Source of the DNA: Levilactobacillus andaensis
Lineage (GTDB): Bacteria > Bacillota > Bacilli > Lactobacillales > Lactobacillaceae
Assembly: GCF_016861695.1 (NCBI RefSeq)
Contig: NZ_BOLP01000005.1
Location: 1-64,000 of the forward strand
Direction: 5' to 3'
DNA: 64,000 bases
Below the pieces are notes generated by a model. The model was given only the letters and a program-made list of their open reading frames with translations. It was not told the origin of the DNA and did no database searches. Below are positions 28,572-37,937 of the stretch, piece by piece (the stretch's first letter is position 1; each line of letters starts with the position of its first letter). Position numbers and translations under genes: made by a program.

Positions 28572-28743
28572 AGCCGGAGGAGGTCAGGGATGCAGCCAGC
28601 CGTGGAAATAGTGGTCGCTCACAGCAATCACTATGGGCGACTTTGAAGACGCGTGTTCTCCGTGGCTTCAAAGCGAGCGAGAAGCCGCGGTTCTTGGCTG
28701 AAGCGTCCCCACAGCAGGTGGAATCCCTGGCAGCCGCAGTGCG
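28572..28743 (-). repeat. Structured intergenic repeat, family A, copy 3 (reverse)
   Basis: This 172-bp copy has outer arms GTCAGGGAT/ATCCCTGGC (one G-T wobble). Its middle stem is CTTTGAAG/CTTCAAAG where other copies have CTTTTAAG/CTTAAAAG, a compensatory change. The variable stem begins ATAGTGG and ends CACTAT. A 100-codon open frame across it (28460-28762) is not a gene. A TATAAT box at about 28822 probably belongs to the dnaE promoter. Confidence 0.87.
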
Positions 28744-28861
28744 GAAATTAATATCAAACTGAGCATTTCAGTATCCTAGAACATTTGTTCGTATCCCGAG
28801 TTTTAAGGCCGGTTTTCTGGTATAATAATGTCAAACTAACTGAGAGAAAGGAGCGCTGACC

Positions 28862-31800
28862 ATGTTTGTCCCGTTACAGGTCACGAGTACGTACAGCTTG
28901 CTACAGAGTAATAGTCGTATCGATGACCTCGTGCAAACGGCCAAGGACCGGGGCTACCAAGCTCTCGCCCTCACGGATAAGAATGTGATGTATGGGATCG
29001 TGGCGTTTTACAATGCCTGCCAAAAGGCTGGTATCAAGCCGCTGTTAGGCCTGACACTATCCACGCAAGGCCTGATCGATGCGACCCAGGAGCAAGACTG
29101 GCTCTTCATCGCCAGTGATTTCACGGGCTATCAGCAGCTCATGCAGCTGTCGACGGCCTACCAGGTGGCCGCAGCGCCCGTCGATTTGCAGGAACAGGCC
29201 CAGCATCTGAGTCACTTGAAGGTGATCGCCCCGTTAAATAGTGAGGTGCACCAAGCACTCGCCGCTGGGGATGTTACGACAGCTGACCGGGTGTTGACCC
29301 AAGTACGGGAATTGCTCGCTACTGACAGTCTGTTTATGGGGACCAGTCCAGAGCTCACCGGCGAAGCCCAACAGCAGATTCAGGCCGTGGCGGATCAGGC
29401 CCAGGCAACGGTGGTGGCTTTGGCGCCGGTCGACTATCTCAACCGCGAGGATCATTTTGCGGTGACGGTCTTACGCGCAATTGGCGCTGGTGCCACCCTA
29501 ACGGATACGGACGCCGCCCAACAAACGCTGGGGACCCACTGGCTACGTCCCGCGGCCGAGCAAGCAGAGCTGTTCAACGCGGCGGGCTTATCGGCAGCGG
29601 TAACGGCTGGGGAACAACTTGCGGCTGATACGGCGGTTACCCTGAAATTTCAGCAACCCCAATTGCCTCAATTTCCAACGCCTGACCAGCAGGACTCACA
29701 GAGTTACTTGAAGGAGCTGTGTCAACGTGGGCTACAAGCACGTTTACGACAGAATCAGGTGACGGACAGTACCCCTTATCAGCAACGCCTAGAACGTGAA
29801 TTAGGGGTCATTCACCGGATGGGATTTGACGACTACTTCCTGATCGTTTGGGACGTCATGAACTATGCCCACCGTGCCCACGTTCAGACGGGCCCTGGTC
29901 GGGGGTCAGTCGCGGGGTCGCTGGTCGCCTATGTGTTGGCGATTACGGAAGTGGACCCGCTAGCTTATAATCTATTATTTGAACGGTTCTTAAATGAAGA
30001 ACGGGCCCAGATGCCCGATATCGACTTGGACATTCCGGATGATAAACGCGAGCAGGTCTTACAGTACGTGCACGATAAGTACGGGCATTCCCGGGTTGCC
30101 CAGATCATTACGTTTGGGACGCTGGCAGCCAAGGCGGCCTTGCGTGATGTCGGTCGAGTACTGGGGATGGCCCCTTATGAAATGAGCGAGTGGAGTGCGG
30201 CAATTCCAAGCCAGCTACACATCACCCTGCAAGCGGCCTATGACCAATCGCAGAAATTGAGAAATCTGGTAGCCGATAGTGACCAAAATAAATTATTATT
30301 TGATACAGCGAAACGTTTGGAAGGCCTGCCACGGAACTACTCCACCCATGCGGCTGGTATTGTGTTGAGTCAGGGTTCTTTGCTCGATCTGGTGCCCTTG
30401 CAACCGGGCGGCACGGACCTCCTGATGACCCAGTACCCCAAGGATACCGTCGAGGCGGTCGGCCTGTTGAAGATGGACTTTCTGGGACTGCGGAACCTGA
30501 GTATCCTGGCTAATGCCTTGACGCTGGTGAAAAAGCAGACGGGGCAAGCGCTCGACCTGAATCAAATTGACCTCAACGATGCGGCAACCCTGAAGCTATT
30601 TGCCCAGGGCGAGACGAACGGGGTCTTTCAGTTCGAATCTTCCGGGATCAAACGGGTCTTGCGACAGCTAAAACCAGACAGCTTCGAGTTAGTCGCTGCC
30701 GTCAACGCGCTGTATCGGCCAGGTCCCATGGAAAATATCGATACGTTCATTCGGCGCAAGGATGGTCAGGAGCAGGTCGACTACGCGGCACCAGCCTTAA
30801 AACCAATTTTGGGGCCGACGTATGGCGTGTTGGTCTACCAGGAGCAGGTCATGCAAGTGGCCTCCGTCATGGGGGGCTTCACGCTGGGACAAGCCGACCT
30901 GCTACGGCGGGCCATGAGTAAGAAAAAGAAGCAGACCATGGATGCCATGCAAAAGCAGTTCGTGAGTGGGGCTCAGAAGCTCGGGTACGCGCCAACGGTG
31001 GCCGAGCAGGTCTTTGCCTACATGGACCGGTTCGCTAACTACGGCTTCAACCGCTCACATGCGGTCGCCTATAGTAAGCTGGCGTTCCAACTAGCTTATT
31101 TGAAGGCCCATTACCCTGGTCCGTTTTACGCGGCGTTGCTCAACTCGGTGATCAACGTGCCGGTCAAGACCAAGATGTATTTGACGGAGGCTAAACGCCA
31201 CGGGGTGAACATCTTACCCCCAGACATTAATCAGTCGAGCGCCTACTTCAATCTACGCGACAACGCGGTCATCTTTGGCCTGAGTTCCATCAAAGGGGTC
31301 CGGCGAGACTTTCTCAGAGAGCTTCTGGCCGATCGCCATGCCAACGGGCCGTTTCGTGACCTGCATCAGTTTTTGCAGCGAATCGATGCCAAGTACCGCA
31401 AGGCCGACCTCTTAAATGCGCTGGTCTATGCCGGGGCGTTTGACCACTTTGGCTATAACCGGGCAGAATTGATCGCGGCACTGCCGGAATTTTTGAGCAC
31501 GGTTGAATTGTCCGGGGACAACGTCGAGCTCTTCGCGGCGTTAGCCCCCAAGGTCACGCCCAAGCCGGATCTGGACTTGATGACGAAATTGACTCAAGAA
31601 GAAGCCGTGTTGGGCGCCTATCTGTCGGGCCATCCGGTCGAACAGTATCGGCCGCTTGCCAAGAAGATCCACGCGCAACCGGTGAGCGACCTCACCGTTG
31701 ACGCGCGGGTCAGTGTCATCGTCTACGTGACCAAGATTCGCACGATTCGCACGAAACGCGGCGAACCGATGGCGTTTGTGACCGGGAGCGATGAAACGGC

Positions 31801-32212
31801 GGAAATCAGTCTCACGATTTTTCCCAATCTGTATCGCCAAGCCAGTACGTGGCTGGTGACGGATCAGGTCATCGTGGTCCAGGGCAAGGTCGAACAACAG
31901 CGAGGCTTGCAGATCGTGGTCGACCGCGTGACGCCGGCAACCCAGCTACAGCCCAGCGCACCACAAGCCTTGCCCGATGGTGCCCGCTGGTTCGTGCGGG
32001 TCGATTCGACGCACGATGAGCGCACGATTGCCGCCAAATTAGGCCAATTTCTGATGGCTCACAGTGGTCCGGTACCGGTCATCGTGTATCAACCCCAGAC
32101 TGATCAGAAGCGGGTCCTACCGAAGTCCCAATGGCTACGGGGGGATGCCCAGCTACAACCGGAGTTGGAAGCACTGATGGGTAGTGGCAATATTGTTTTT
32201 CGAAATGGATAG
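28862..32212 (+). CDS. dnaE: DNA polymerase III alpha subunit, DnaE type
   Basis: The 1116-residue polymerase extends primers at the lagging strand, handing over to PolC in low-GC Gram-positives. An N-terminal PHP domain (VTSTYSLLQSNSRIDDLV) is followed by the catalytic palm, where PDIDLDIPDD (about residues 385-394) carries the metal-binding aspartates and GPGRGSVAGSLVAY the nucleotide-binding site. The helix-hairpin-helix FANYGFNRSHAVAYSKLAF block and a C-terminal OB-fold (VTKIRTIRTKRGEPMAF) follow. ATG 28862 has AAAGGAG upstream. In homofermentative lactobacilli pfkA and pyk follow; here pfkA is missing. Confidence 0.97.
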   Translation: MFVPLQVTSTYSLLQSNSRIDDLVQTAKDRGYQALALTDKNVMYGIVAFYNACQKAGIKPLLGLTLSTQGLIDATQEQDWLFIASDFTGYQQLMQLSTAYQVAAAPVDLQEQAQHLSHLKVIAPLNSEVHQALAAGDVTTADRVLTQVRELLATDSLFMGTSPELTGEAQQQIQAVADQAQATVVALAPVDYLNREDHFAVTVLRAIGAGATLTDTDAAQQTLGTHWLRPAAEQAELFNAAGLSAAVTAGEQLAADTAVTLKFQQPQLPQFPTPDQQDSQSYLKELCQRGLQARLRQNQVTDSTPYQQRLERELGVIHRMGFDDYFLIVWDVMNYAHRAHVQTGPGRGSVAGSLVAYVLAITEVDPLAYNLLFERFLNEERAQMPDIDLDIPDDKREQVLQYVHDKYGHSRVAQIITFGTLAAKAALRDVGRVLGMAPYEMSEWSAAIPSQLHITLQAAYDQSQKLRNLVADSDQNKLLFDTAKRLEGLPRNYSTHAAGIVLSQGSLLDLVPLQPGGTDLLMTQYPKDTVEAVGLLKMDFLGLRNLSILANALTLVKKQTGQALDLNQIDLNDAATLKLFAQGETNGVFQFESSGIKRVLRQLKPDSFELVAAVNALYRPGPMENIDTFIRRKDGQEQVDYAAPALKPILGPTYGVLVYQEQVMQVASVMGGFTLGQADLLRRAMSKKKKQTMDAMQKQFVSGAQKLGYAPTVAEQVFAYMDRFANYGFNRSHAVAYSKLAFQLAYLKAHYPGPFYAALLNSVINVPVKTKMYLTEAKRHGVNILPPDINQSSAYFNLRDNAVIFGLSSIKGVRRDFLRELLADRHANGPFRDLHQFLQRIDAKYRKADLLNALVYAGAFDHFGYNRAELIAALPEFLSTVELSGDNVELFAALAPKVTPKPDLDLMTKLTQEEAVLGAYLSGHPVEQYRPLAKKIHAQPVSDLTVDARVSVIVYVTKIRTIRTKRGEPMAFVTGSDETAEISLTIFPNLYRQASTWLVTDQVIVVQGKVEQQRGLQIVVDRVTPATQLQPSAPQALPDGARWFVRVDSTHDERTIAAKLGQFLMAHSGPVPVIVYQPQTDQKRVLPKSQWLRGDAQLQPELEALMGSGNIVFRNG

Positions 32213-32306
32213 ACCAATTTGTCTAAAAATACTTCTAGACTATTTATACTGGCGTTGGTATGATTATACCAATGATTCAATATAACGACTTTGGAGGTAT
32301 TTTTTA

Positions 32307-33035
32307 ATGCAATTAACTGTGAAGATTTATTCCGATGGGGCGGAACTGTCCGCCATGAAAGATGTTGCTGCTAAGGGTTTGGTCGAAGGGTTCACCACCA
32401 ACCCGAGTTTGATGAAGGCGGCCGGAATCACCGACTACTTGGCCTTTGCTAAGGAAGCCGTGGCCACGTTCCCGGACCGGTCAATCAGTTTTGAGGTCTT
32501 TGGCAATACGCCTGCCCGGATGTTGGCCGAAGCCAAGGTGTTAGCGGCCTTAGGGCCTAACGTAGCCGTTAAGGTGCCCGTGATTCGGGCTAATGGCGAA
32601 GACAATGCCGAGGTGATTCACCAACTGTCAACGGCGGGGGTCAAGGTCAACGTCACGGCCATCACGACGTTGACGCAAGTCAAGCTTGCCGTGGATGCTT
32701 TGAATCCCGAGGTGGGCGGCATCGTGTCCGTCTTTGCCGGTCGCATTGCAGATACCGGGGTCAACCCGTTACCCGTGATGACGCAGGCGGCGACCCTGTG
32801 TCACACCAAACCTAACGTGGAACTGCTCTGGGCAAGTACCCGGGAGGTCTTCAACATCGTTCAGGCCGACCAGACCGGTTGTGATATTATTACCGTGCCT
32901 CCCAAGATTTTAGGCAAATTGAGCAAATTCGACACACCCGCTCTTCAAGTTTCGGTGGACACGGTCAAGACGTTTGATCATGATATTGCCGAACTCGGAT
33001 TTACAATTCCGGTCGATTCGGTTGTGACCAAGTAG
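32307..33035 (+). CDS. Transaldolase-family protein
   Basis: The 242-residue protein belongs to the small transaldolase / fructose-6-phosphate aldolase family, TIM-barrel enzymes using a Schiff-base lysine. EGFTTNPSLMKAAG near the N-terminus and VAVKVPVIRANGE with the catalytic lysine, then NVTAITTLTQ and SVFAGRIADTGVNP, are typical. It could act in pentose interconversion. Whether it is a true transaldolase or an F6P aldolase cannot be settled by eye. ATG 32307 has TTGGAGGT upstream, and a terminator follows. Its place between dnaE and pyk is where pfkA lies in homofermenters. Confidence 0.88.
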   Translation: MQLTVKIYSDGAELSAMKDVAAKGLVEGFTTNPSLMKAAGITDYLAFAKEAVATFPDRSISFEVFGNTPARMLAEAKVLAALGPNVAVKVPVIRANGEDNAEVIHQLSTAGVKVNVTAITTLTQVKLAVDALNPEVGGIVSVFAGRIADTGVNPLPVMTQAATLCHTKPNVELLWASTREVFNIVQADQTGCDIITVPPKILGKLSKFDTPALQVSVDTVKTFDHDIAELGFTIPVDSVVTK

Positions 33036-33056
33036 AATATTTTTATCTGAAACATA

Positions 33057-33088
33057 ACCTGCTAGTTATTGAACCAGCAGGTTTTAAC
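33057..33088 (+). terminator. Terminator of the transaldolase gene
   Basis: AACCTGCT and AGCAGGTT form the hairpin stem, followed by TTT. Confidence 0.7.
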
Positions 33089-33113
33089 TTTCCTGGGGCC
33101 CCGGCAGGCCTTG

Positions 33114-33127
33114 GAAAACGCTTACTT
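33114..33127. promoter_or_regulatory. cre-like site upstream of pyk
   Basis: GGAAAACGCTTACT matches the catabolite-response consensus TGWAANCGNTNWCA at all positions but the first and last. CcpA activation of pyk is known in lactic acid bacteria; here it is inferred. The gap 33128-33296 presumably holds the pyk promoter (TAGAAT near 33193) but no gene. Confidence 0.4.
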
Positions 33128-33296
33128 TGACAATTTATCCACAAAGTAGCGAAAAAGAGGGAAACATAGCAGACATAAATTTTTAAAAGTGATAGAATAA
33201 TTTTGGAATCAAATTTGCGCCGAAACTTTTCGCTTGTCGATTTTTAGTTAAATTGATGAACAGTTTCGTGCCAATTCTAAAGGAGAGATTTTTCTA

Positions 33297-35054
33297 ATGA
33301 AGAAAACCAAGATCGTAAGTACCCTTGGTCCTGCAAGTACTGACGTTGATACGATTGTTAAATTGATCGAATCTGGCGCCAACATCTTCCGGTTCAACTT
33401 TTCACATGGTGACCATGAAGAACACTTAGGCCGGTTGGAGAATGTCCACAAGGCTGAAAAGATTACTGGTAAGACCGTTGGTATCATGTTAGATACTAAG
33501 GGTGCCGAAATTCGGACCACTGTTGAACAGGGCGGTAAGCTCAACTTCAAGACTGGTGACGTTTTCCGGATTTCCATGGACGACTCACTCGAAGGAACCA
33601 AGGAAAAGATTGCTGTTACTTACCCTGGCTTGTTTGATGACGTTCACGAAGGCGGCCACGTCTTATTCGATGATGGTTTGTTAGATACTGTCGTTGAAAA
33701 GAAGGATGACGCAACTAAGGAATTAGTTGTTACTGTTCAAAACGACGGTGTATTGGGTTCTCGTAAGGGTGTTAACGCACCTGGTGTTTCCATCAACTTA
33801 CCTGGGATCACTGAAAAAGACTCCGATGACATTCGCTTTGGTTTGGACCACGAAATCAACTTCATCGCTGCTTCATTCGTTCGGAAGCCACAAGATGTCA
33901 TGGACATCCGTGAACTCCTCGAAGAAAAGCACATGGAACATGTCCAAATCTTCCCTAAGATCGAATCCCAAGAAGGTATCAACAACTTTGATGACATCAT
34001 CAAGGTTTCCGATGGTTTAATGGTTGCTCGTGGTGACATGGGTGTCGAAATTCCAACGGAAAACGTACCTTTGGTACAAAAGGCTTTGATCAAGAAGTGT
34101 AACTTCTTAGGCAAGCCAGTTATCACGGCTACCCAAATGTTAGACTCCATGCAAGAAAACCCACGTCCTACCCGTGCCGAAGCATCTGACGTTGCTAACG
34201 CTGTCTTTGACGGTACTGACGCAACCATGCTTTCTGGTGAAAGTGCTAACGGTGAATACCCAGTAGAATCCGTTGCTACTATGAACCGGATCGACATCAA
34301 GGCTGAAAATGCTTTGAAGGACTTTGGTCGTGACAACTTGAACTTCGATAACGGTGACGTTACTGAATCTATCGGTGCTTCCGTTGCTCGTGTTGCTAAC
34401 GAATTGGGCGTTAAGACCATCGTTGCCGCAACTGAAAGTGGCTACACCGCTAAGATGATTTCTAAGTACCGGCCAAATGCTGATATCTTAGCCGTTACCT
34501 TTGACGACCGGACCCGTCGTGGTTTGATGGTCAACTGGGGTGTTTACCCAATCGTTACCGAAAAGCCTTCAAACACTGATGAAATGTTTGATTTAGCAGC
34601 TGCTAAGGCTGTTGAAACTGGTTTAGCCAAGGAAGGCGATCTGATCTTGATCACCGCTGGTGTGCCAGTTGGCGAACGTGGGACGACTAACTTGATGAAG
34701 ATCCAGTTAATCGGTTCAAAGTTAGTTCAAGGCCAAGGCGTCGGTGACGACACCGTTATCGGTAAGGCAATCATTGCCAACACCGCTGCCGAAGCTAACG
34801 CTAAAGTCGTTGAAGGTGGTATCTTGATTGCCAAGAACACCGACAAAGACTACTTGCCAGCTATCGAAAAGTCTAGCGCCGTTATCGTTGAAAACGGTGG
34901 GTTGACTTCTCATGCTGCTGTTGTTGGGATTTCCATGGGGATTCCTGTTATCGTTGGTGCCGTTGGCGCTAGCGACAAGATCTCCGATGGCGAATTGATC
35001 ACTGTTGACTCACGTCGCGGTATCGTTTACCACGGTGCTTCCAACGCGCTTTAA
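33297..35054 (+). CDS. pyk: Pyruvate kinase with C-terminal PEP-utilising domain
   Basis: The 585-residue enzyme makes pyruvate and ATP from phosphoenolpyruvate and ADP, the last step of the pathway. The N-terminus KKTKIVSTLGPAS, the FNFSHGDHEEH loop, the catalytic IFPKIESQEGINNFDDI block (K for phosphoryl transfer, E for metal) and MVARGDMGVEIP are all present. After residue about 475 it carries the extra PEP-utilising domain of Bacillus and lactobacilli, with GGLTSHAAVV. Use of common codons (AAC, GGT, GAA) suggests high expression. ATG 33297 has AAAGGAGAG upstream. A strong terminator follows. Confidence 0.98.
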   Translation: MKKTKIVSTLGPASTDVDTIVKLIESGANIFRFNFSHGDHEEHLGRLENVHKAEKITGKTVGIMLDTKGAEIRTTVEQGGKLNFKTGDVFRISMDDSLEGTKEKIAVTYPGLFDDVHEGGHVLFDDGLLDTVVEKKDDATKELVVTVQNDGVLGSRKGVNAPGVSINLPGITEKDSDDIRFGLDHEINFIAASFVRKPQDVMDIRELLEEKHMEHVQIFPKIESQEGINNFDDIIKVSDGLMVARGDMGVEIPTENVPLVQKALIKKCNFLGKPVITATQMLDSMQENPRPTRAEASDVANAVFDGTDATMLSGESANGEYPVESVATMNRIDIKAENALKDFGRDNLNFDNGDVTESIGASVARVANELGVKTIVAATESGYTAKMISKYRPNADILAVTFDDRTRRGLMVNWGVYPIVTEKPSNTDEMFDLAAAKAVETGLAKEGDLILITAGVPVGERGTTNLMKIQLIGSKLVQGQGVGDDTVIGKAIIANTAAEANAKVVEGGILIAKNTDKDYLPAIEKSSAVIVENGGLTSHAAVVGISMGIPVIVGAVGASDKISDGELITVDSRRGIVYHGASNAL

Positions 35055-35076
35055 TAAGAGATAAACCTGTTATGAA

Positions 35077-35107
35077 AAACGGACCCTCTGTCGGGGGTCC
35101 GTTTTTT
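35077..35107 (+). terminator. Terminator of pyk
   Basis: AACGGACCC...GGGTCCGTT hairpin followed by TTTTT. Confidence 0.9.
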
Positions 35108-35146
35108 GCTGTGCATAAATAAGTGATGAATTCGGATGAACCTGTC

Positions 35147-35331
35147 CGCACTGCGGCTGCCAGGGATTCCGCCTGCTGTGGGGACGCTTCAGCCAAAGGG
35201 CGGGCTTCTCGCTCGCTTTTAAGCCACGCATAAATCACGCGTCTTAAAAGTCGCCCGTGCTGTAAGCTAGCTGAAAGGGCGCCAGCTAACAGCACCACCA
35301 CGGCTGGCTCCACCCCTGGCCTCCTTCGGCT
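35147..35331 (+). repeat. Structured intergenic repeat, family A, copy 4 (forward)
   Basis: This copy starts 40 bp after the pyk terminator. Outer arms: GCCAGGG (from 35159) with CCCCTGGC (to 35320). Middle stem: CTTTTAAGCCACG with CGCGTCTTAAAAG. Variable stem: GTGCTGTAAGCT with AGCTAACAGCAC, which differs from copy 1 by a compensated base pair. Confidence 0.88.
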
Positions 35332-35779
35332 ATGGTTGATTTTTTCCGCGGCAGAGTTTGGCCCGTCAAAATAGTTTGATTTTCTAATGTATTTTTTGAG
35401 CATACTAAATGGTGTGTCAGGTAAGCGCTCAGATTATAGAATGGTCATGGTAAATTTGAATTGCAATCACGATATAGTCCTATGTTGTATTAATGGCCGG
35501 TTAACCTAAAAGGTACTGGACTGATTAACACGAGTTATTCTAAACGGGTTCTTAATTAGAGATGATGAGTGGCCAAAAAATAGTATTTTATAATCTACCC
35601 GACGGAGAAATTATAATTTTTCTGCGGTTAGCAATCAGAGTAAGTCGTAAACTGGCATGCAACAGCGTATGCTATGAGCGGACAAACATACTGAATTACC
35701 GCTAAGGCTATTACGGATACACACCTTGAAGTTCAGAACAATTTGGAGATTAACATTTACTGTTGTAGAGTACAATGTG
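35332..35779. other. Gene-free gap between two inverted repeats
   Basis: I see no credible coding frame with a ribosome binding site. The only local structure is an AT-rich palindrome, AGAAATTATAATTTTTCT, near 35604-35622. Base composition is lower in GC than the flanking genes. Confidence 0.5.
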
Positions 35780-35955
35780 AGCTGGAGGAGGCCAGGGGTG
35801 TAGCCAGCCGTGGAAATCGTGATAGCTGTAGGCTACCACGATGGGCGACTTTTAAGACGGGTGATCTTCGCGGCTTAAAAGCGAGCGAGAAGCCTGATGG
35901 TCTTTCAGGCTGAAGCGTCCCCACAGCAGGCGGAACCCCTGGCAGCCGGAGCGCG
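35780..35955 (-). repeat. Structured intergenic repeat, family A, copy 5 (reverse)
   Basis: Outer arms GCCAGGGGT and ACCCCTGGC pair perfectly and differ from copies 1 and 2 by compensated changes. The variable stem is ATCGTGATAGC with GCTACCACGAT (one mismatch). It ends about 140 bp before the cvfB-like gene. Confidence 0.88.
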
Positions 35956-36093
35956 GACAATTCCCACCACCTGAATTTTATGACTTGAACAATTTTGTCG
36001 GATTTAAGCTCGCTAGTTGGACCGTTTCCGTGTAAAATATAAACTAGACACTTTTGGACGGTAAACTGGGAAACCAGTAGAATCGAGGAGATT

Positions 36094-36996
36094 ATGGAAG
36101 AACTATTAGGCCGCATCATCGCGGGAAAAGTTACCGATGAAAATGAACAAGATTACTTCGTACAAGTTGACGGGACGACCTTCCGTCTCGACAAGGCTGA
36201 AATCGAAAAACCATTGAAATTGGGCTCTGTATTTAAAGGATTTGCTTACGAAAATGAGGGCCACGACTTACAGATCACCCGGAACGCGCCCCAGGTACAG
36301 GTCGACCACTATGGTTTCGGGACCGTTGTTCGTACGCAACGGACGCTGGGAGTCTTTGTCAACATTGGCCTCCCCAACAAGGACGTCGTCGTGTCATTGG
36401 ACGACCTGCCAGATATGATGGAGCTTTGGCCCCAACAAGGCGACCGGCTGTTGATCGCTCTGCGTGAAGATGCCAAGCAACGGCTGTGGGGAGTCTTGGC
36501 CGATGGTGAAGTCTACCAGGCAATCGCCCAACCGGCCAAGAAGCACATGCAAAATGCCAACGTCATTGCGACGGCTTACCAATTGAAATTAGTTGGGACG
36601 CGGGTCATGACCGACCACTACGAATTGGGCTTCATTCACCCGTCCGAACGGGAAACGGAACCTCGTTTAGGCGAAGAACTCCATGCCCGGGTCATCGGTG
36701 TTCGTGAAGACGGCACGCTGAATCTGTCCTTGCGTCCCCGGACCTACGAGGCCATCGACGATGATGCCGCCATGCTCTATGCGGCGTTACAACATTCCGA
36801 AGACGGTCACTTAGACTTTAGTGACAAGTCCGACCCCGCCGACATTAAGGCCTACTTTGGCATCAGCAAGGGCCAATTCAAACGAGCTATCGGTCATTTG
36901 CTAAAGGACCGTCAGATTACGCAACATGACGGCCAAATCTGGCTAGTCAGTGCCGAAGCTCAACCCGAGGCCGACACCACGCCGACCGAAGACTAG
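36094..36996 (+). CDS. S1-domain RNA-binding protein of the CvfB/YitL family
   Basis: The 300-residue protein has the CvfB layout: several S1-like RNA-binding domains and a C-terminal winged helix. The second S1-like unit (GFGTVVRTQRTLGVFVNIGLPNKDVVV, about residues 72-98, cited by ends) and a later one (LGEELHARVIGVREDGTLNLSLRPR) are evident. The winged-helix end reads KAYFGISKGQFKRAIGHLLKD. In Staphylococcus CvfB affects virulence gene expression; its role in lactobacilli is not known to me. ATG 36094 has GAGGAG upstream, and a TAAAAT box lies at about 36034. xerD follows after 11 bases. Confidence 0.9.
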   Translation: MEELLGRIIAGKVTDENEQDYFVQVDGTTFRLDKAEIEKPLKLGSVFKGFAYENEGHDLQITRNAPQVQVDHYGFGTVVRTQRTLGVFVNIGLPNKDVVVSLDDLPDMMELWPQQGDRLLIALREDAKQRLWGVLADGEVYQAIAQPAKKHMQNANVIATAYQLKLVGTRVMTDHYELGFIHPSERETEPRLGEELHARVIGVREDGTLNLSLRPRTYEAIDDDAAMLYAALQHSEDGHLDFSDKSDPADIKAYFGISKGQFKRAIGHLLKDRQITQHDGQIWLVSAEAQPEADTTPTED

Positions 36997-37007
36997 GAGG
37001 CCTGACC

Positions 37008-37904
37008 ATGACCGTTTTAGAGAATCAGACTGCGGACTTTGCCCACTACCTGACCGTGGAGCAGGGATTAGCCGTTAATTCGGTCACGAGTTATACCCAA
37101 GAACTACACAATTTCAGCCAGTACCTGACGGCTAAAGGGGTCGCGGACTTCAAACAGGTGGACCGGCTGCAACTCATGGCTTACCTGAGTGCGCTGACCG
37201 CGGCGGGAAAGTCACGCAATTCGGTGATCCATGCCGTTTCCGCACTACGGAAATTTTATCGTTATCTGGTGCAGACTCATCAGCTAACGGTCAATCCCAT
37301 GGCAAATATTGCCGCGCCCAAGCATGCGGAACATCTGCCGGCCGTGTTGACGGTAGCAGAAGTGGACCGTTTGCTGGCGACACCGGATACGACCAATAAG
37401 TATGGTCTCAGGGACCGTGCCATTCTAGAAGTGATGTATGCCACTGGCTTACGGGTCAGCGAGCTGGTCCACCTCAAGCTGGCGGACCTGCACTTAGAGA
37501 TGGGGCTGATCCAGACACTGGGTAAGGGCGACAAGGAACGGATCATTCCCATTGGGGACGTTGCCACCGACTGGATCAACCAGTATCTCCAGACGAGTCG
37601 CCCGGTCTTACTGAAGCAACGGACCAGCCCGTACCTGTTTTTGAACGGCCACGGCGGTGGGCTGAGCCGCCAAGCAATTTGGCAAAAGATCAAGAAGTAC
37701 GTGGCGTTGACCGGGATTCAAAAGGACGTGACGCCCCACACCCTGCGGCATTCGTTTGCGACTCACATTTTAGAAAATGGGGCCGACTTGCGGGTGGTCC
37801 AGGAGTTGCTGGGTCACGCGGACATTACCACGACGCAGATCTACACCCACATTTCAAAGAAACGCTTAAAAAATGTTTATGATCAATACCATCCTCGGGC
37901 CTAA
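37008..37904 (+). CDS. xerD: Site-specific tyrosine recombinase XerD
   Basis: The 298-residue recombinase resolves chromosome dimers at dif with a partner. It has the SAM-like N-terminal domain and the full catalytic set: R149 (TGLRVSEL), a lysine in GKGDKER, H244 and R247 (HTLRHSF), H270 (LLGHADI) and the nucleophile Y279 (QIYTHIS). The C-terminal HPRA tail is that of XerD. It is in the conserved setting cvfB-like, xerD, ribT, scpA, scpB, so it is a housekeeping gene rather than an element's integrase. The start ATG 37008 has AGGAGG upstream. Confidence 0.95.
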   Translation: MTVLENQTADFAHYLTVEQGLAVNSVTSYTQELHNFSQYLTAKGVADFKQVDRLQLMAYLSALTAAGKSRNSVIHAVSALRKFYRYLVQTHQLTVNPMANIAAPKHAEHLPAVLTVAEVDRLLATPDTTNKYGLRDRAILEVMYATGLRVSELVHLKLADLHLEMGLIQTLGKGDKERIIPIGDVATDWINQYLQTSRPVLLKQRTSPYLFLNGHGGGLSRQAIWQKIKKYVALTGIQKDVTPHTLRHSFATHILENGADLRVVQELLGHADITTTQIYTHISKKRLKNVYDQYHPRA

Positions 37905-37937
37905 ATGGGTCAGGAGACGGTAAACGGAGGCAGACGC

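Noticed and set aside
28460-28762. Open frame of 100 codons
   Set aside because: It runs across a family A structured repeat and changes with its hairpins; there is no ribosome binding site and the composition is unlike coding DNA.
37008-37904. XerD as an element integrase
   Set aside because: Its setting with cvfB-like, ribT and scpAB and its full XerD-type sequence make it the housekeeping recombinase.
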